A DNA stretch of 64,000 bases from the NCBI GenBank assembly GCA_004764695.1, contig SMSO01000007.1, positions 1,619,270 to 1,683,269 of the forward strand. The letters run 5' to 3'. Below, piece after piece: positions 1 through 9,982 of this stretch. The position numbers and the translations under genes are program-made. The notes under the pieces are model-generated. The model had not been told where the DNA came from and ran no database searches. It saw only the letters and a program-made list of their open reading frames with translations. How positions within the stretch are numbered: position 1 is the first letter of the stretch; each line of letters opens with the position of its first letter. The stretch is from Schizochytrium sp. TIO01 (taxonomy: Eukaryota; Sar; Bigyra; Thraustochytrida; Thraustochytriidae).

Positions 1-566
1 GGTAACTTGCGAAAGCGATTCCCCATCAGAAGAATAGTTTTAACATCATTCAACTGGACAGTTAATGTGCTTTCAAGTTCTCGAGGCACTTCTTCAAAAT
101 GCTTCCATTGAAGAGAAATCACTTTTGAAGATAAAGCTGCACGTAGCGCTGATTTCACAATCTCTGATTGATCTAAGTAGTCGCGCTGCTCTGGGTCCTT
201 TGCTGAAGGCAGTTTGTCCAGTAAGAATTTTTTCCGTAATGGATTTGGATTAGGCTGCATTTTCTCAATAATATTTTGTACTCGAAAAGGGCCATCTGTA
301 GCAACCCGGCGTTCATATCGTCTCTGTTCAAGACGCTTCCAATCTCTTCTTTGAACTCCATCTGCAGTTTGCACACGTCGTTCTTCAAGTGCATGGGCTT
401 GGGCACCCATGGCTTTCCTGGCTAGAGCATGAGACCCAAGGCGTCGATACGCTTCACCATAGGTTTCAAACTCGCCAATATTGGCTTCACCTCCTCCAGG
501 GAATAAGAAGTCATCTTGGTCATCCTGATTAGGTTTGCGGGCCTCGTAGCTGACCGTGGAGTCCAT
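1..566 (-). CDS. Leucine-rich-repeat protein, N-terminal part (cut by window edge)
   Basis: An open frame runs from an ATG at 566-564 on the minus strand to the window edge without a stop, giving 188 residues of an incomplete protein. The first ~110 residues are charged and rich in Arg, Gln and Glu, with a helical stretch (ALEERRVQ, RRDWKRLEQRRYERR). The end of the visible part has the spacing of leucine-rich repeats: a VQLNDVKTILLMGNRFRKLP segment matches the LxxLxLxxNxFxxLP pattern and is preceded by a weaker unit ending in VPREL. LRR proteins usually act as protein-binding scaffolds; no specific role can be read here. The start ATG is the first in the frame and has purines around it (GGGATGG). 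The rest of the gene lies left of the window. Confidence 0.7.
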   Translation of the reverse strand, partial: MDSTVSYEARKPNQDDQDDFLFPGGGEANIGEFETYGEAYRRLGSHALARKAMGAQAHALEERRVQTADGVQRRDWKRLEQRRYERRVATDGPFRVQNIIEKMQPNPNPLRKKFLLDKLPSAKDPEQRDYLDQSEIVKSALRAALSSKVISLQWKHFEEVPRELESTLTVQLNDVKTILLMGNRFRKL

Positions 567-3441
567 CCCCACGTGCACGCTCCGTACCCGCTTGCACGTC
601 CTCGCTTTTAGTTCTATGCAATATTACTGTCTGATTTCAATGATCGCATGTGAGCAGCTTTAATGAAAAGGTACTCTGGGCTTTGCATGGGGATCCCTTT
701 AATTGCTGCCTTCTCTCCTTCAAAGATAGCTAGCTTACGAACTATGTGCTCATTTATAAAGACGGGTTCTAGGTTGTACTGTAGACTTTACCCCCTTAGT
801 GTCATTTTGAAAGGAAAGCTTAGACATATCCGTTGAACATATTTGCCTTGATCGTTTCATATAGTGTCATAGAGTCATATAGCCTCTTATAGTCTTAGCT
901 CAGTATGAGTATATTAAGGAGGATGGGGTGAATCTATTGATGGCTAGTTATGAGCACCCAGTGAAAGAGCGCACCAATTTTATGGGTTTATAGGTTGCGT
1001 AGCCCCATATTTTTACCTGCAAGTTATCGATGCAATAAAATAAGTGGTGAATGGAAAGGTGAAAACCTCTAGAAATATATGCTCCGGTGTTTTAACGTAG
1101 TCTTTGATGCCAAGTCATTCTTTGGGTAAGCTTAGAATCACTCCTACATAGTTTAAAGAGTGTCCAATAACACAGGAGTACTAAACAGGAGGAAGCGGGG
1201 CCTCAAATGTCGTTAAATAAAAAACAGAAGTGATATTTGAAGGCTGGTCGGTCGGTAAACGTCAAACTTCGTAGGCTGAGAAATCGGAGTAGATTAAATA
1301 TCTTACTACTTGTGCAATATAAGGAAAGCTGAGAATTAAATAAGTATGAGGATGAGTATACCCCCACTCAATACACATTGACGCGCACGCAGAAAACTGA
1401 CTTCTAAACTTACATCGATAGGATTAAATTTGAGACCTGGGCAGCGATATGAGACCAACAATTATTGCACCATTCTACATTCTGCATACTGATGATTTAT
1501 TCTCATTCTAAGCTAATCGTCACACCGCAAAGCCCAACATCGTTGTTGTTTTTCTTTCAAATATGGAGTCTCACTTCAACTCTACATACTCATTTTTTAT
1601 ATCTGCCTGAAGTCCTCTTCTCCTTCGCAGCTTCATTTAGAAGATATTCTTCTATCGATGGATGCTGCGGCTCTTGGAGTGGTGCTTCGCGCGTGGCATC
1701 ACATACATACTCTCAAAAATTGACCGACTTAAGTATGAAGTTCATCGTACCTCTGGCGGCTGAACAAAGAAACTAGTGATGCTCGGGCAAATACTACTAC
1801 CTGGTTTGTGCTATTTTCTCAAGACCAGCGAGATATTGGTTTGCCTTCGTACTTTCTAGATGGGTTTTCAGAAACAACTAGGTATGCGCGCATAAAAGTT
1901 TGCATTGTACATGCACTTGAATCATGTGCATATCGTTCGGCCACTGAAAACTTCTTTATTTTTTTTTTTTCCCCCTTTTGTTTTCATTCCAAGTCGAAGG
2001 AGTGTATAAAGAAAAAAGGAAGGTAATCATTGGAAACTTTAGCCATTTTAATTATTTCTTTAGCTGTCGATACTCAACTCGAAAGTGTAATTCCAACTTG
2101 GCTGTCTGATGCTTTTAACCGAAAGCTTTGAAGCTAGAATTATTCTGACTATTCTTCTGCTATTTTTGTCTTCCCTGTTCAAGTTAATCTCCCTCTATTT
2201 TATTTCGATAGACGAAGACTTAAAAATAAATTAATGAAGAAGAAAAGCAAAGGCTCGTAAAACGGGGTCAAGAACGACTGTAAATTGTAGGTAGGCACGA
2301 ATAGGGCAGCAGTCATTTAGCCAGTGAAGGATGCTTCTTGACGGCAGACCGGTGCTTAGATTTTCTTGAGACCAGGGCCAGCTTGCAGGCCTGGAGTTCT
2401 GGCATCATGCTTACCACTATTGTGCTGATGACCATATTTTGCTCCAAATGTGCAGCCATGCATATTGCGGAAAACCTCTCGAGGTTTCAGCCACCCAGAT
2501 GCCGTAGGCTTGCTTCATGTGCTGATGTATGGTTGTCATTTTCAGAACCAAGTACAAAGTGCGGTAGATTTACCGACCTCGCGCTCTTTTCGAGACGGGC
2601 CGGTCTCACATCGTTCGGGGAGCCTGTTTTGATCGTGACCTAGCGCGAGCTTACGAGTGGCGGGCTGGTACTTGATATTCTGTGTTCTGCAATCGCCGTG
2701 CTTTGTCTACCTGGCAAGCGCCGTTGACAACGCCGCGGAGGTGGTGGGTCTTACGCAGATGGTATGATGTGTTAAGTAATGGGAGGTGCTGGAAAGCCGG
2801 GCCAGCTCTGAGGATTACACAGGAGTGCGAAAGTGGAGTTTGCGAGACTTGAACTACACGCACAAAGGGAGATGGATATACCGTTCGTTGGAAGACAAGT
2901 GCCTCATAGCAGGCAGGCGAAAGGAAGGGAACGGGGCAAGGCTCTTGAAGAAGGGGATTACGAGGGTTGAGAGAGACTTTGTAATATCGAAATGGACGAG
3001 TGGAATGCATGACATACCTGGGGTGTCTATTCTTGGTCCTTATCAAGTCTTCGTCAGAGGAAGGGGCGAAGTTGACTAGAGACTGCGACCTTCGTCGAGA
3101 GTACGACGTGAAGCTTAAGATGACAATTTGGCAAATCGCTACATTGGGTTTTGACTGATACACCAATATTTAGAAAAGAGATTTTAAACAAAAAAAAACT
3201 TTAGAAATAAGTAAAAAGGAACTATCAACTTAAAATAAAAAGTACGGGCAGCTCTACCAAAAACAATACTGGCCTGACTTCCTCGTATCTAAAGAGCTTC
3301 TGCAGTAGAGAATTCTTCTCAACCATTTTTTTTTACAGCAGAACCAAATCTATCTTGAGAGGAGCGTCGTTTCGCGGAAGCTTTCGTCAAGCTGACTGTA
3401 TATAGAAGCGAGCTCGACAGGCCTACAGTAACACTACAGAA
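567..3441. other. Intergenic, no supported gene
   Basis: About 2.9 kb with only short frames that look like chance. It is AT-rich to ~2.3 kb and contains a T/C run near 1960-1980. Roughly 2.34-3.12 kb is visibly GC-richer and is open in several frames on both strands, but no translation resembles a known domain. It could be a decayed gene or a non-coding transcript. The last ~200 bases before 3442 are probably the promoter and 5' UTR of the next gene. Confidence 0.5.
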
Positions 3442-4548
3442 ATGCTCAGGAATACACAGAATGAAGCGGAGCGCATGTACAGGCTATGGAGTTACAGATC
3501 GCGATATACACTTTTAATGAGTGTAGCATGCTTATCAGTTTTTGCACTACACCATATTGGCAAGGAGTCTTTATCAAGCTGGTCATATACCTCAGAGAAC
3601 TTCATGCAAGATTATGGTAAACCAATGCGCATCTTGAATTCGGTTTGGGAAGCAGGCAGCAACTCAAGAAACGAAGATGAAACTTTCCATGCCCCCAGAA
3701 GAGCCCTTCGGAAAAGGAGAAAAGAGACTCGTTCATATGATATGCCAGATAGCGGATGTGGGTCAAATTTGTCTCAAGCAAACTGCGAGTCTTTCCGAAA
3801 TTGCCTTTGGCAATCCAATCGATGCAAATTTTCCTCCACTAACTCAACTCGAGTTCTCTTCATAGGTAACTCTCTCACGATCCGCAACGATCTTCCAGAT
3901 ATGTTTGCAAGTATGAGTTCAAATGCTGGGAATCCTGTAGTTGTTCGTATGGAGGCCTTAGCAGGTCGTACTTTTCAATATCACGCTAGCGCCACGGCTA
4001 CATCCACTGCCATGGAGGAGTTTGACGACTGGGATGCTATTGTTTTACAAGAGCAAAGCAGCTTCTTTTCTTACCCTACTTGGAAATACGTATCTACTAG
4101 CATTCCTTATGCCAGAACTCTTTATGAAATGGCACGCGAGCGCTCTACACGCGTAATCCTCTTTCAAACTTGGGCATATCGTGGTGGTAACCCAAGTTAT
4201 TTAACTGGACTCAATGACGACTTTTTTAGTATGCAAGATCGAATAAGTAGTGGCTACAATTATGCAAGTGATGCCCTTCAAGAGCTACGCCGCGATACAA
4301 CAGACGCTGCAATTGTAGTTGCTCCTGTGGGTGAAAGCTTTCGCAGCGTTTTCGCAGGATATCAAACGAAGCTTTATGAGCTTGACTGGAAGCATCCTCA
4401 GCCTCTTGGAACATATCTTGCAGCGAGTGTTTTTTACGCAACTATCTTTCAACAATCACCAGTAAAAATTAACTACCGGCCCAAAGGTATTAGCAAGTCT
4501 GACTCCAAAGCTATGCGTGCCGCTGCTGCAGACATCGCGCTTGGATAA
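3442..4548 (+). CDS. Membrane-anchored SGNH-family hydrolase
   Basis: A complete 368-residue protein. Residues ~22-38 form a single hydrophobic segment after a basic N-terminus, a type II signal anchor, so the catalytic part should face the Golgi/ER lumen or outside. A stem region follows, with four cysteines (C106, C115, C121, C128). The SGNH fold starts at ~136: block I is VLFIGNSLT with Ser144 as nucleophile; the block III region is DAIVLQEQSS (~199-207); block V is DWKHP with Asp315 and His318 as the rest of the catalytic triad, followed by the usual G-x-Y-L-A-A. Family members are esterases, lipases or carbohydrate acetylesterases. The substrate cannot be told; a glycan esterase is plausible from the anchor topology (inference). 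The start is the first ATG in the frame. Confidence 0.85.
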   Translation: MLRNTQNEAERMYRLWSYRSRYTLLMSVACLSVFALHHIGKESLSSWSYTSENFMQDYGKPMRILNSVWEAGSNSRNEDETFHAPRRALRKRRKETRSYDMPDSGCGSNLSQANCESFRNCLWQSNRCKFSSTNSTRVLFIGNSLTIRNDLPDMFASMSSNAGNPVVVRMEALAGRTFQYHASATATSTAMEEFDDWDAIVLQEQSSFFSYPTWKYVSTSIPYARTLYEMARERSTRVILFQTWAYRGGNPSYLTGLNDDFFSMQDRISSGYNYASDALQELRRDTTDAAIVVAPVGESFRSVFAGYQTKLYELDWKHPQPLGTYLAASVFYATIFQQSPVKINYRPKGISKSDSKAMRAAAADIALG

Positions 4549-6677
4549 AAGCTCAAACTATTCCACCTTTTGTATTATTTTGTACAGCATCTTTCTTAAC
4601 AAAATCGATTCTGTTTGTAGAAACAAAAGACATGAACTGCTGGCGCTATCAAAGATGTTATAACTGTCCCCTTTGACTAGGTAGTTTGAATCTCTTGTAC
4701 TGCAAAAGCTGATATAATAGTTTTGGACACATGACTGAATATAATGCATATGCGAGGTACTCTCTGCCAAGAGTAATAGAACTAAAAGTACTGGAACTGA
4801 ATTGTATAGACATATGAACAATTGTGTTCTTAAATTTCTGAATAATATCTGGTGTACGTCTTACTACACAATACTCGGGTGGGGCAACCCCACAATCTGA
4901 AGTGCGCGTTTTTGTTTCAAATACAAGTAAATGTATAGACCAGTTGGATAGTTGAGTTAGACTACATTCACGGTAAATGAACAAAATTGAATATTGAAAC
5001 GAGAAATCAACAATCATTCCTTTGAGTGATACTGTAGCGGTGCATTGGGATGAGAATAGCCTTCGCTTATGTCAATCTTAATTTTAAGTGAGTGCCGAAT
5101 TTTGAGCGCAATGAGAACAGAACGCCTAAATAGAGCTATTCCGTAATTCGAATGGAGTATACATGATTTCTCGTAGTGAGGGTACTCGTAAGTAGAATAC
5201 ATAAAGTTTAAGAAGAACATAAGGTTTGAGAAGAACAGTAGCGATGAGGTTAAGTGAGGGGAAAAGATGAAGCTGGAAAGCATAAGTTTAAGAAGAACAG
5301 TATTTAAGTGAAGCATAAGTTTTAGGATAAGTTAAGGTTCTATGTAACAGTCAATAATATGATGAAGTATATTAAAGTTACAGAGTAGACCACCCTGTGT
5401 TCTTTTGACAATTACAGTAAAGTCTAATTCTACTAGCTACTAGTTTAAAGTGAATTTTAAAAGGTGGGTTACTGTAAGACGCCCGCCCCCTTCATATATT
5501 GTTAGATAATTGGTCCGTATAGGTTTTTCTCCCTCAAAGACCAGCAGTGCAGCGCTAAGTATGTGCACTTCAGACAGTCTGCATTGTCGAGACAACTTAA
5601 GGAGATTCCAAAGTAAAAAGTCATTATTAAGGAACAATTTGCTCGTGCGTTTCGGCTCTCCACAAACAGCCCCTAAGCCAACAATTATAGTCACAGTAAT
5701 ATCAAGTCCTTCGATAAAGCCTCTCGGGATGGCGATTTACAACATCCTATCATTTCGTATAAGATCAATCAACTTTCTGCTGCTTTTTTAATATCAGTTG
5801 AAGAGGTGAAATGAATGACAGGACTCTATATTTCAGTTACCAGGGCTATATTGTTTTAAACGGCTAAATAAGAATTCTATAGTAAGTATATTTACCGGTG
5901 TAGTCTCATATATATATTTAATCAAAAAATTAAAATTTAAATTTTAAAAACGTTTTTGATTTTTAAAATGTTTTATAGGCAAAAGTGAGTAACGCAAACA
6001 TCACATTATTGAGGCAGGGTTTGCATCAATCATCAATTAGGGGCTCTAGCAACCATACGCCAACTGCTCTTATGATTCGCAGGCGCATCAACCATTGACG
6101 CACTCTCCCGTGTAACTACTGACCATAAAAGATCCGTTGACAAAGCATGTGCAATGAGGGAAATTGAACTAGGCTGGACCTTTTTCTTTCAAATATTTCG
6201 TAATTGAAGTGGTTGTAGCATATGAGGGGAAAAGAGGTGTATACCTATTACCGATGAAAGTCTTCCATTCGTATACCTCTGTGGTTCTACTTCTGAATAG
6301 ATTATTATTCATTACGTTTATGTATAAGTGGTTACCTTTTCGGATAATATAGAGGGCTGAAAATAAAGGTAACCTGAAATAGAAACGAACACTATCATAG
6401 CACTTACCTCCATCTGACAAGCACTTAATGAACAGCGCATAGTATTTGAATACCTGACTAATATTAACCTTACTCTATTCGTACTTGGTCTTGTGCAAAA
6501 CTAGAGTACATTTTGCCTTCAAGACCTACAGAGTAAGCAAGCCATACTCAACTTGAGGTGGGTTCTAGTAGAAAACAAAGTACAATATACTATCGAGACG
6601 AGAGGAATCGCAGCATCTTCGAAGTAGACTATTTCTTAAATGGACGAAGGCGAGAGCACCTAACCAACGAAGTTGCA
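4549..6677. other. Intergenic, AT-rich, with short repeats
   Basis: No gene recognised in ~2.1 kb. It holds three near-copies of a 17-base AAGTTTAAGAAGAACAT-like unit (5203-5300) and an 18-base perfect AT palindrome at 5930-5947. The 3' end (6558-6677) is open in frame with the channel gene downstream but has no ATG, so an upstream spliced exon of that gene may exist here. Confidence 0.5.
5203..5300 (+). repeat. Degenerate 17-bp A/G-rich repeat, three copies
   Basis: Near-identical copies at 5203-5219, 5221-5237 and 5283-5299 share the core GTTTRAGAAGAACA. The first two are adjacent and the third lies ~45 bases on. Function unknown. Confidence 0.55.
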
Positions 6678-9600
6678 ATGGCGGACACTTTACGGCGCTC
6701 TATGCGCCAGCGTCAGGCAAGCTGGAGTCTAACAATGGAAGATGGCATGTTTTCAAGGAGAACCAGCCGTGCTCTATTTGGACACCAGCAACAGCAGGGA
6801 GCACTTGGACAAATTGAAGTAAAAAACCCAGAGATCATGGCAAAGTTCTACGAACTTGATATGTGTCGTATCGAACTTCGCCAACTTGCTATTCGTATCC
6901 AAAAGAATGGAGGAGTTGATTTTGCAGATCATCGCAAAAATGGCCAAACCTACCGTCGTACTTTCGCAACCTTAGAGTTTGTTCGATGGCTCGTCGACAC
7001 ATTTGGCTTAAGTCGCGATTTAGCTTGCCTCATTTGCAAGGAGATGTGGAAACAAGGCATTATTTGGGACGCAGAAGATCCATATGCTGCTTTCTCAGTC
7101 AGCGAGGGCGCATTCTATCAGGTTGCTCACCCGTACGCAATTAATTTGCTTCTTCTTCCTTCAGAGATGGAGCAACTTTATGAAGAGGCAAGAGATCGGG
7201 CTGGACCTAAACGAGTTGACAAGTATTTAGGAGGCAGACAGATCCATTCCTGCTTTCCAAGTTCTGAATTAGTAGAGTGGATCATGTCAGTGTATTCAAT
7301 CAAACCACGAGAGCGAGCGTTGCAAGTTGTACAGCAAATGGCAAATGAGGGTTACTTTTTCAATGTAAACGGTTCAGATCATATCGTTGACTCTTCGAGC
7401 CAATATCTTCAACATAAACATGACTATATTGGCAACCTCATTCTCAGTAAACGCCGAATGGCGTCTATGGGGAACGATATTGCGAATCTCTATGAGCTAT
7501 GCGTAGATCTCGAATGCGCAGGACGGAGACCTCCAGTGACTGTGAGTCTTGCAGCTTCATTAATTGAGAACCTTATTCAAGACTGTAGCTTTGTGAAAGC
7601 GAAGCATGTACTTCTTATGATGAAGCGAGCAAAGTTTGTGCAAGTTCAGTCATCCCAAGTCTCGAAACAGCGCACAATTAACTCTCCGAGATGGCATCCA
7701 AGCACATTATGGAAAAATCTCAAAGGGCTTTCGTCGATGAATCAGGAGCAAACATTACTGCGAGAACTTGGAAACGATGGTGACCCTGTCAATATCATGA
7801 TAGATGGAGCGTTTGTGAATTTAAAGACGCGACGTTTTAAAAGGAGTAATTCTGGAGCGGCTGTACATCCCGAAGCGGAGGATGGAGGTACAACAGAAGA
7901 TGAGTTAGAAGGCCAGAACACTATCGCTGACGTACCGAAAATGCGACTTTCACGTGATCGAGGTGAGACCAAAATTCAGAACCTTGCCGTTACACTCATG
8001 TCGCATCTTGGCGGTAGAAATAGTGGAAAGCTGAACTCATCACAGATCCATCAGAGCGCCAGAAGTCAAATTTATAGAGCTATTCTGCACATCATCTTTT
8101 GTTTCACATTGTGGACTCTAGTTTTTTCTTCAACTCAAACTGAACTTAGTTTGAATGAGGGTTTAAAAGAAACGATTAAGACGTCGAACAACTTCAATAT
8201 GATTAGTTCGGCTAAGGAGTTTCTGGTTTGGACCCAAACCGAGATTGAGAATGGGTTTTCATGGCGAGGCACTCAATATACCTTATTAGAACCCCCGCAT
8301 ATACTGTTTGGGATTGCAGACAAGCTGTCGGAATGTAGCTCGATCCAGAAACTCGTAACGTCTGCTGCACAAAAGGCAACGCTACATACACCTACCTACG
8401 ATCCTTATATTCCAATTGACAATGAATCTGTACCGACCGAGTGCTACCTGAATCGTGACAGTCATGCAGATGGAGCTGAGAACTCGTATGATTATGCGTC
8501 TCTGGTCGAGCTTAGCTGCGTTGACAATATAACAACATGCCCAGAACAATTTCAATATATTCAGAATAAATATCTCTCAGCTGAAAACGAGGTGTTAGTA
8601 GAGCGCATGGCGCTGGAGGTAACCTTACTAGGGTTTAAGGCTAATCCCCCGGTCATCGTTCGAGTTACTGCACATGCTAAGTTCTCTGCAATAGTAAACA
8701 CTGTCTTGGTACGCTTTATACATGTACCTGACCAGTTAAGCTTGTCGCCACTTGAACATTTTCTAATTTTCATGTTGGTGATGGTTTCCTTAGATTTTAT
8801 TCTGCTTGCATGCTTGGGTGGAAGCTCATTTCTTTTCGATGTATCTAAGCTTTTCCATGTGGCTCGTATCATATTGCCTATTATCGGCCTTCACATTCAC
8901 AAAACTTTCGAGATTGAACTATTTGATTATCTTTCTACAATTTCGTGGGATAACTCTAGGGAGTATCAAGGAGCAAAACGCGAGGGGTTTGAGCGTCTTC
9001 ATCATCTAGACCTTTCCTCACGGGTTTGTTTCGTGGGCGCCATGTTTCTTGTATCTATGAGTTTGGCGTCGTATATTGGAGGTCCAAAGTACAACATCTT
9101 TGATGTCTTACAAAAAACGTTAAAATCCGTCCATGAAGATGTGAAAGTTCTAGCCATAACTTTCGTAATAACTTTTGTCGGCTTTGTATCAACCTTATAT
9201 GCAATCATGAACTCTTTATCGTCACTCTTTGCTACTCCAAGCTCAACAGGTATGACATTGTATGGTTCATTATTTGGTGGAGCTCCATGGTCTACATTTA
9301 TGGAACTCCGAAGTACCAGTCGCATACTCAGTACTCTTGGGTTTGTTTCGATGGCCATGTACCTCTTTCTCTTTATCATTATGATTCTTAACATGTTTGT
9401 AGCAATCATCATTCAAAGCTACCAAGCACAGAAGCACGACGAAGCAGTTCTTCGAGCAGAATTTATTCGACATCTACATGCGTCTGAGGGAACGAGTGAT
9501 ATTTCAACACTCAAAAATTACCTTGGAGAGCGCCTTTATGAGATTGTCGATAATTCCAATGATGAGCGAAAGAATTTGCGATCAATACTAGCAAAATCGA

Positions 9601-9875
9601 TCTCAAACCTCGCTGACCACTTGAGGAGTTCCGCAAAGGTTCACCATGCAAATGACTCAATTATAAGTCAGTCAACTTCGGAAGCAATGATCCACGATCC
9701 TCCTTCGGAGATCAAGCAGTCTTCGGCTGCGCGCCCAGCGACCTTTGTACGACCCCCAGTAGCTAGACAAGACAGTAAAATTCTGAAGAAACCTGCAATT
9801 CTCACATCACAGCCATCGAGTACACAAACTGGTCTTCCCCAGAACTTACCCAAGAAACTTCAGCATATGCTGTAA
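6678..9875 (+). CDS. Tandem-DEP polycystin/TRPP-like cation channel
   Basis: A 1,065-residue protein from the first in-frame ATG; the frame stays open 120 bases further up without an ATG. Residues ~68-152 form a DEP domain (FVRWLVDTF, LACLICKEMW, GAFYQVAHPY) and ~168-248 a second one (IHSCFPSSELVEWIM, ALQVVQQM). A charged linker leads to a polycystin-type channel. TM1 is ~466-484 (ILHIIFCFTLWTLVF). A ~210-residue extracellular loop follows with six Cys, starting FLVWTQTEIENGFSWRGTQY like the polycystin (TOP) domain. TM2 is ~693-714, TM4 ~782-801, TM5 ~825-845, a pore loop ~855-872, and TM6 ~886-913 (FIIMILNMFVAIIIQSY). This is the six-helix TRPP/PKD2 plan, normally Ca2+-permeable and often ciliary. 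DEP domains bind phospholipids, GPCR tails or RGS partners, so membrane- or receptor-linked gating is a fair inference. Its 3' end converges on the next gene with 107 bases between stops. Confidence 0.8.
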   Translation: MADTLRRSMRQRQASWSLTMEDGMFSRRTSRALFGHQQQQGALGQIEVKNPEIMAKFYELDMCRIELRQLAIRIQKNGGVDFADHRKNGQTYRRTFATLEFVRWLVDTFGLSRDLACLICKEMWKQGIIWDAEDPYAAFSVSEGAFYQVAHPYAINLLLLPSEMEQLYEEARDRAGPKRVDKYLGGRQIHSCFPSSELVEWIMSVYSIKPRERALQVVQQMANEGYFFNVNGSDHIVDSSSQYLQHKHDYIGNLILSKRRMASMGNDIANLYELCVDLECAGRRPPVTVSLAASLIENLIQDCSFVKAKHVLLMMKRAKFVQVQSSQVSKQRTINSPRWHPSTLWKNLKGLSSMNQEQTLLRELGNDGDPVNIMIDGAFVNLKTRRFKRSNSGAAVHPEAEDGGTTEDELEGQNTIADVPKMRLSRDRGETKIQNLAVTLMSHLGGRNSGKLNSSQIHQSARSQIYRAILHIIFCFTLWTLVFSSTQTELSLNEGLKETIKTSNNFNMISSAKEFLVWTQTEIENGFSWRGTQYTLLEPPHILFGIADKLSECSSIQKLVTSAAQKATLHTPTYDPYIPIDNESVPTECYLNRDSHADGAENSYDYASLVELSCVDNITTCPEQFQYIQNKYLSAENEVLVERMALEVTLLGFKANPPVIVRVTAHAKFSAIVNTVLVRFIHVPDQLSLSPLEHFLIFMLVMVSLDFILLACLGGSSFLFDVSKLFHVARIILPIIGLHIHKTFEIELFDYLSTISWDNSREYQGAKREGFERLHHLDLSSRVCFVGAMFLVSMSLASYIGGPKYNIFDVLQKTLKSVHEDVKVLAITFVITFVGFVSTLYAIMNSLSSLFATPSSTGMTLYGSLFGGAPWSTFMELRSTSRILSTLGFVSMAMYLFLFIIMILNMFVAIIIQSYQAQKHDEAVLRAEFIRHLHASEGTSDISTLKNYLGERLYEIVDNSNDERKNLRSILAKSISNLADHLRSSAKVHHANDSIISQSTSEAMIHDPPSEIKQSSAARPATFVRPPVARQDSKILKKPAILTSQPSSTQTGLPQNLPKKLQHML

Positions 9876-9982
9876 ACCTTAAATTTAGAAACAAGCTGGA
9901 CACCAAAACTTCGTTTCTATTTATAAAAAACCTAATGAATCCTAACTTTAAAATGATTCTCTTGTAAAATTCATTCTGAAAG

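Noticed and set aside
2651-3166. 171-codon minus-strand frame in the GC-richer island
   Set aside because: Composition rich in Ser, Arg, Pro and Leu with no domain; overlapping frames on the other strand are equally open, as expected from base composition.
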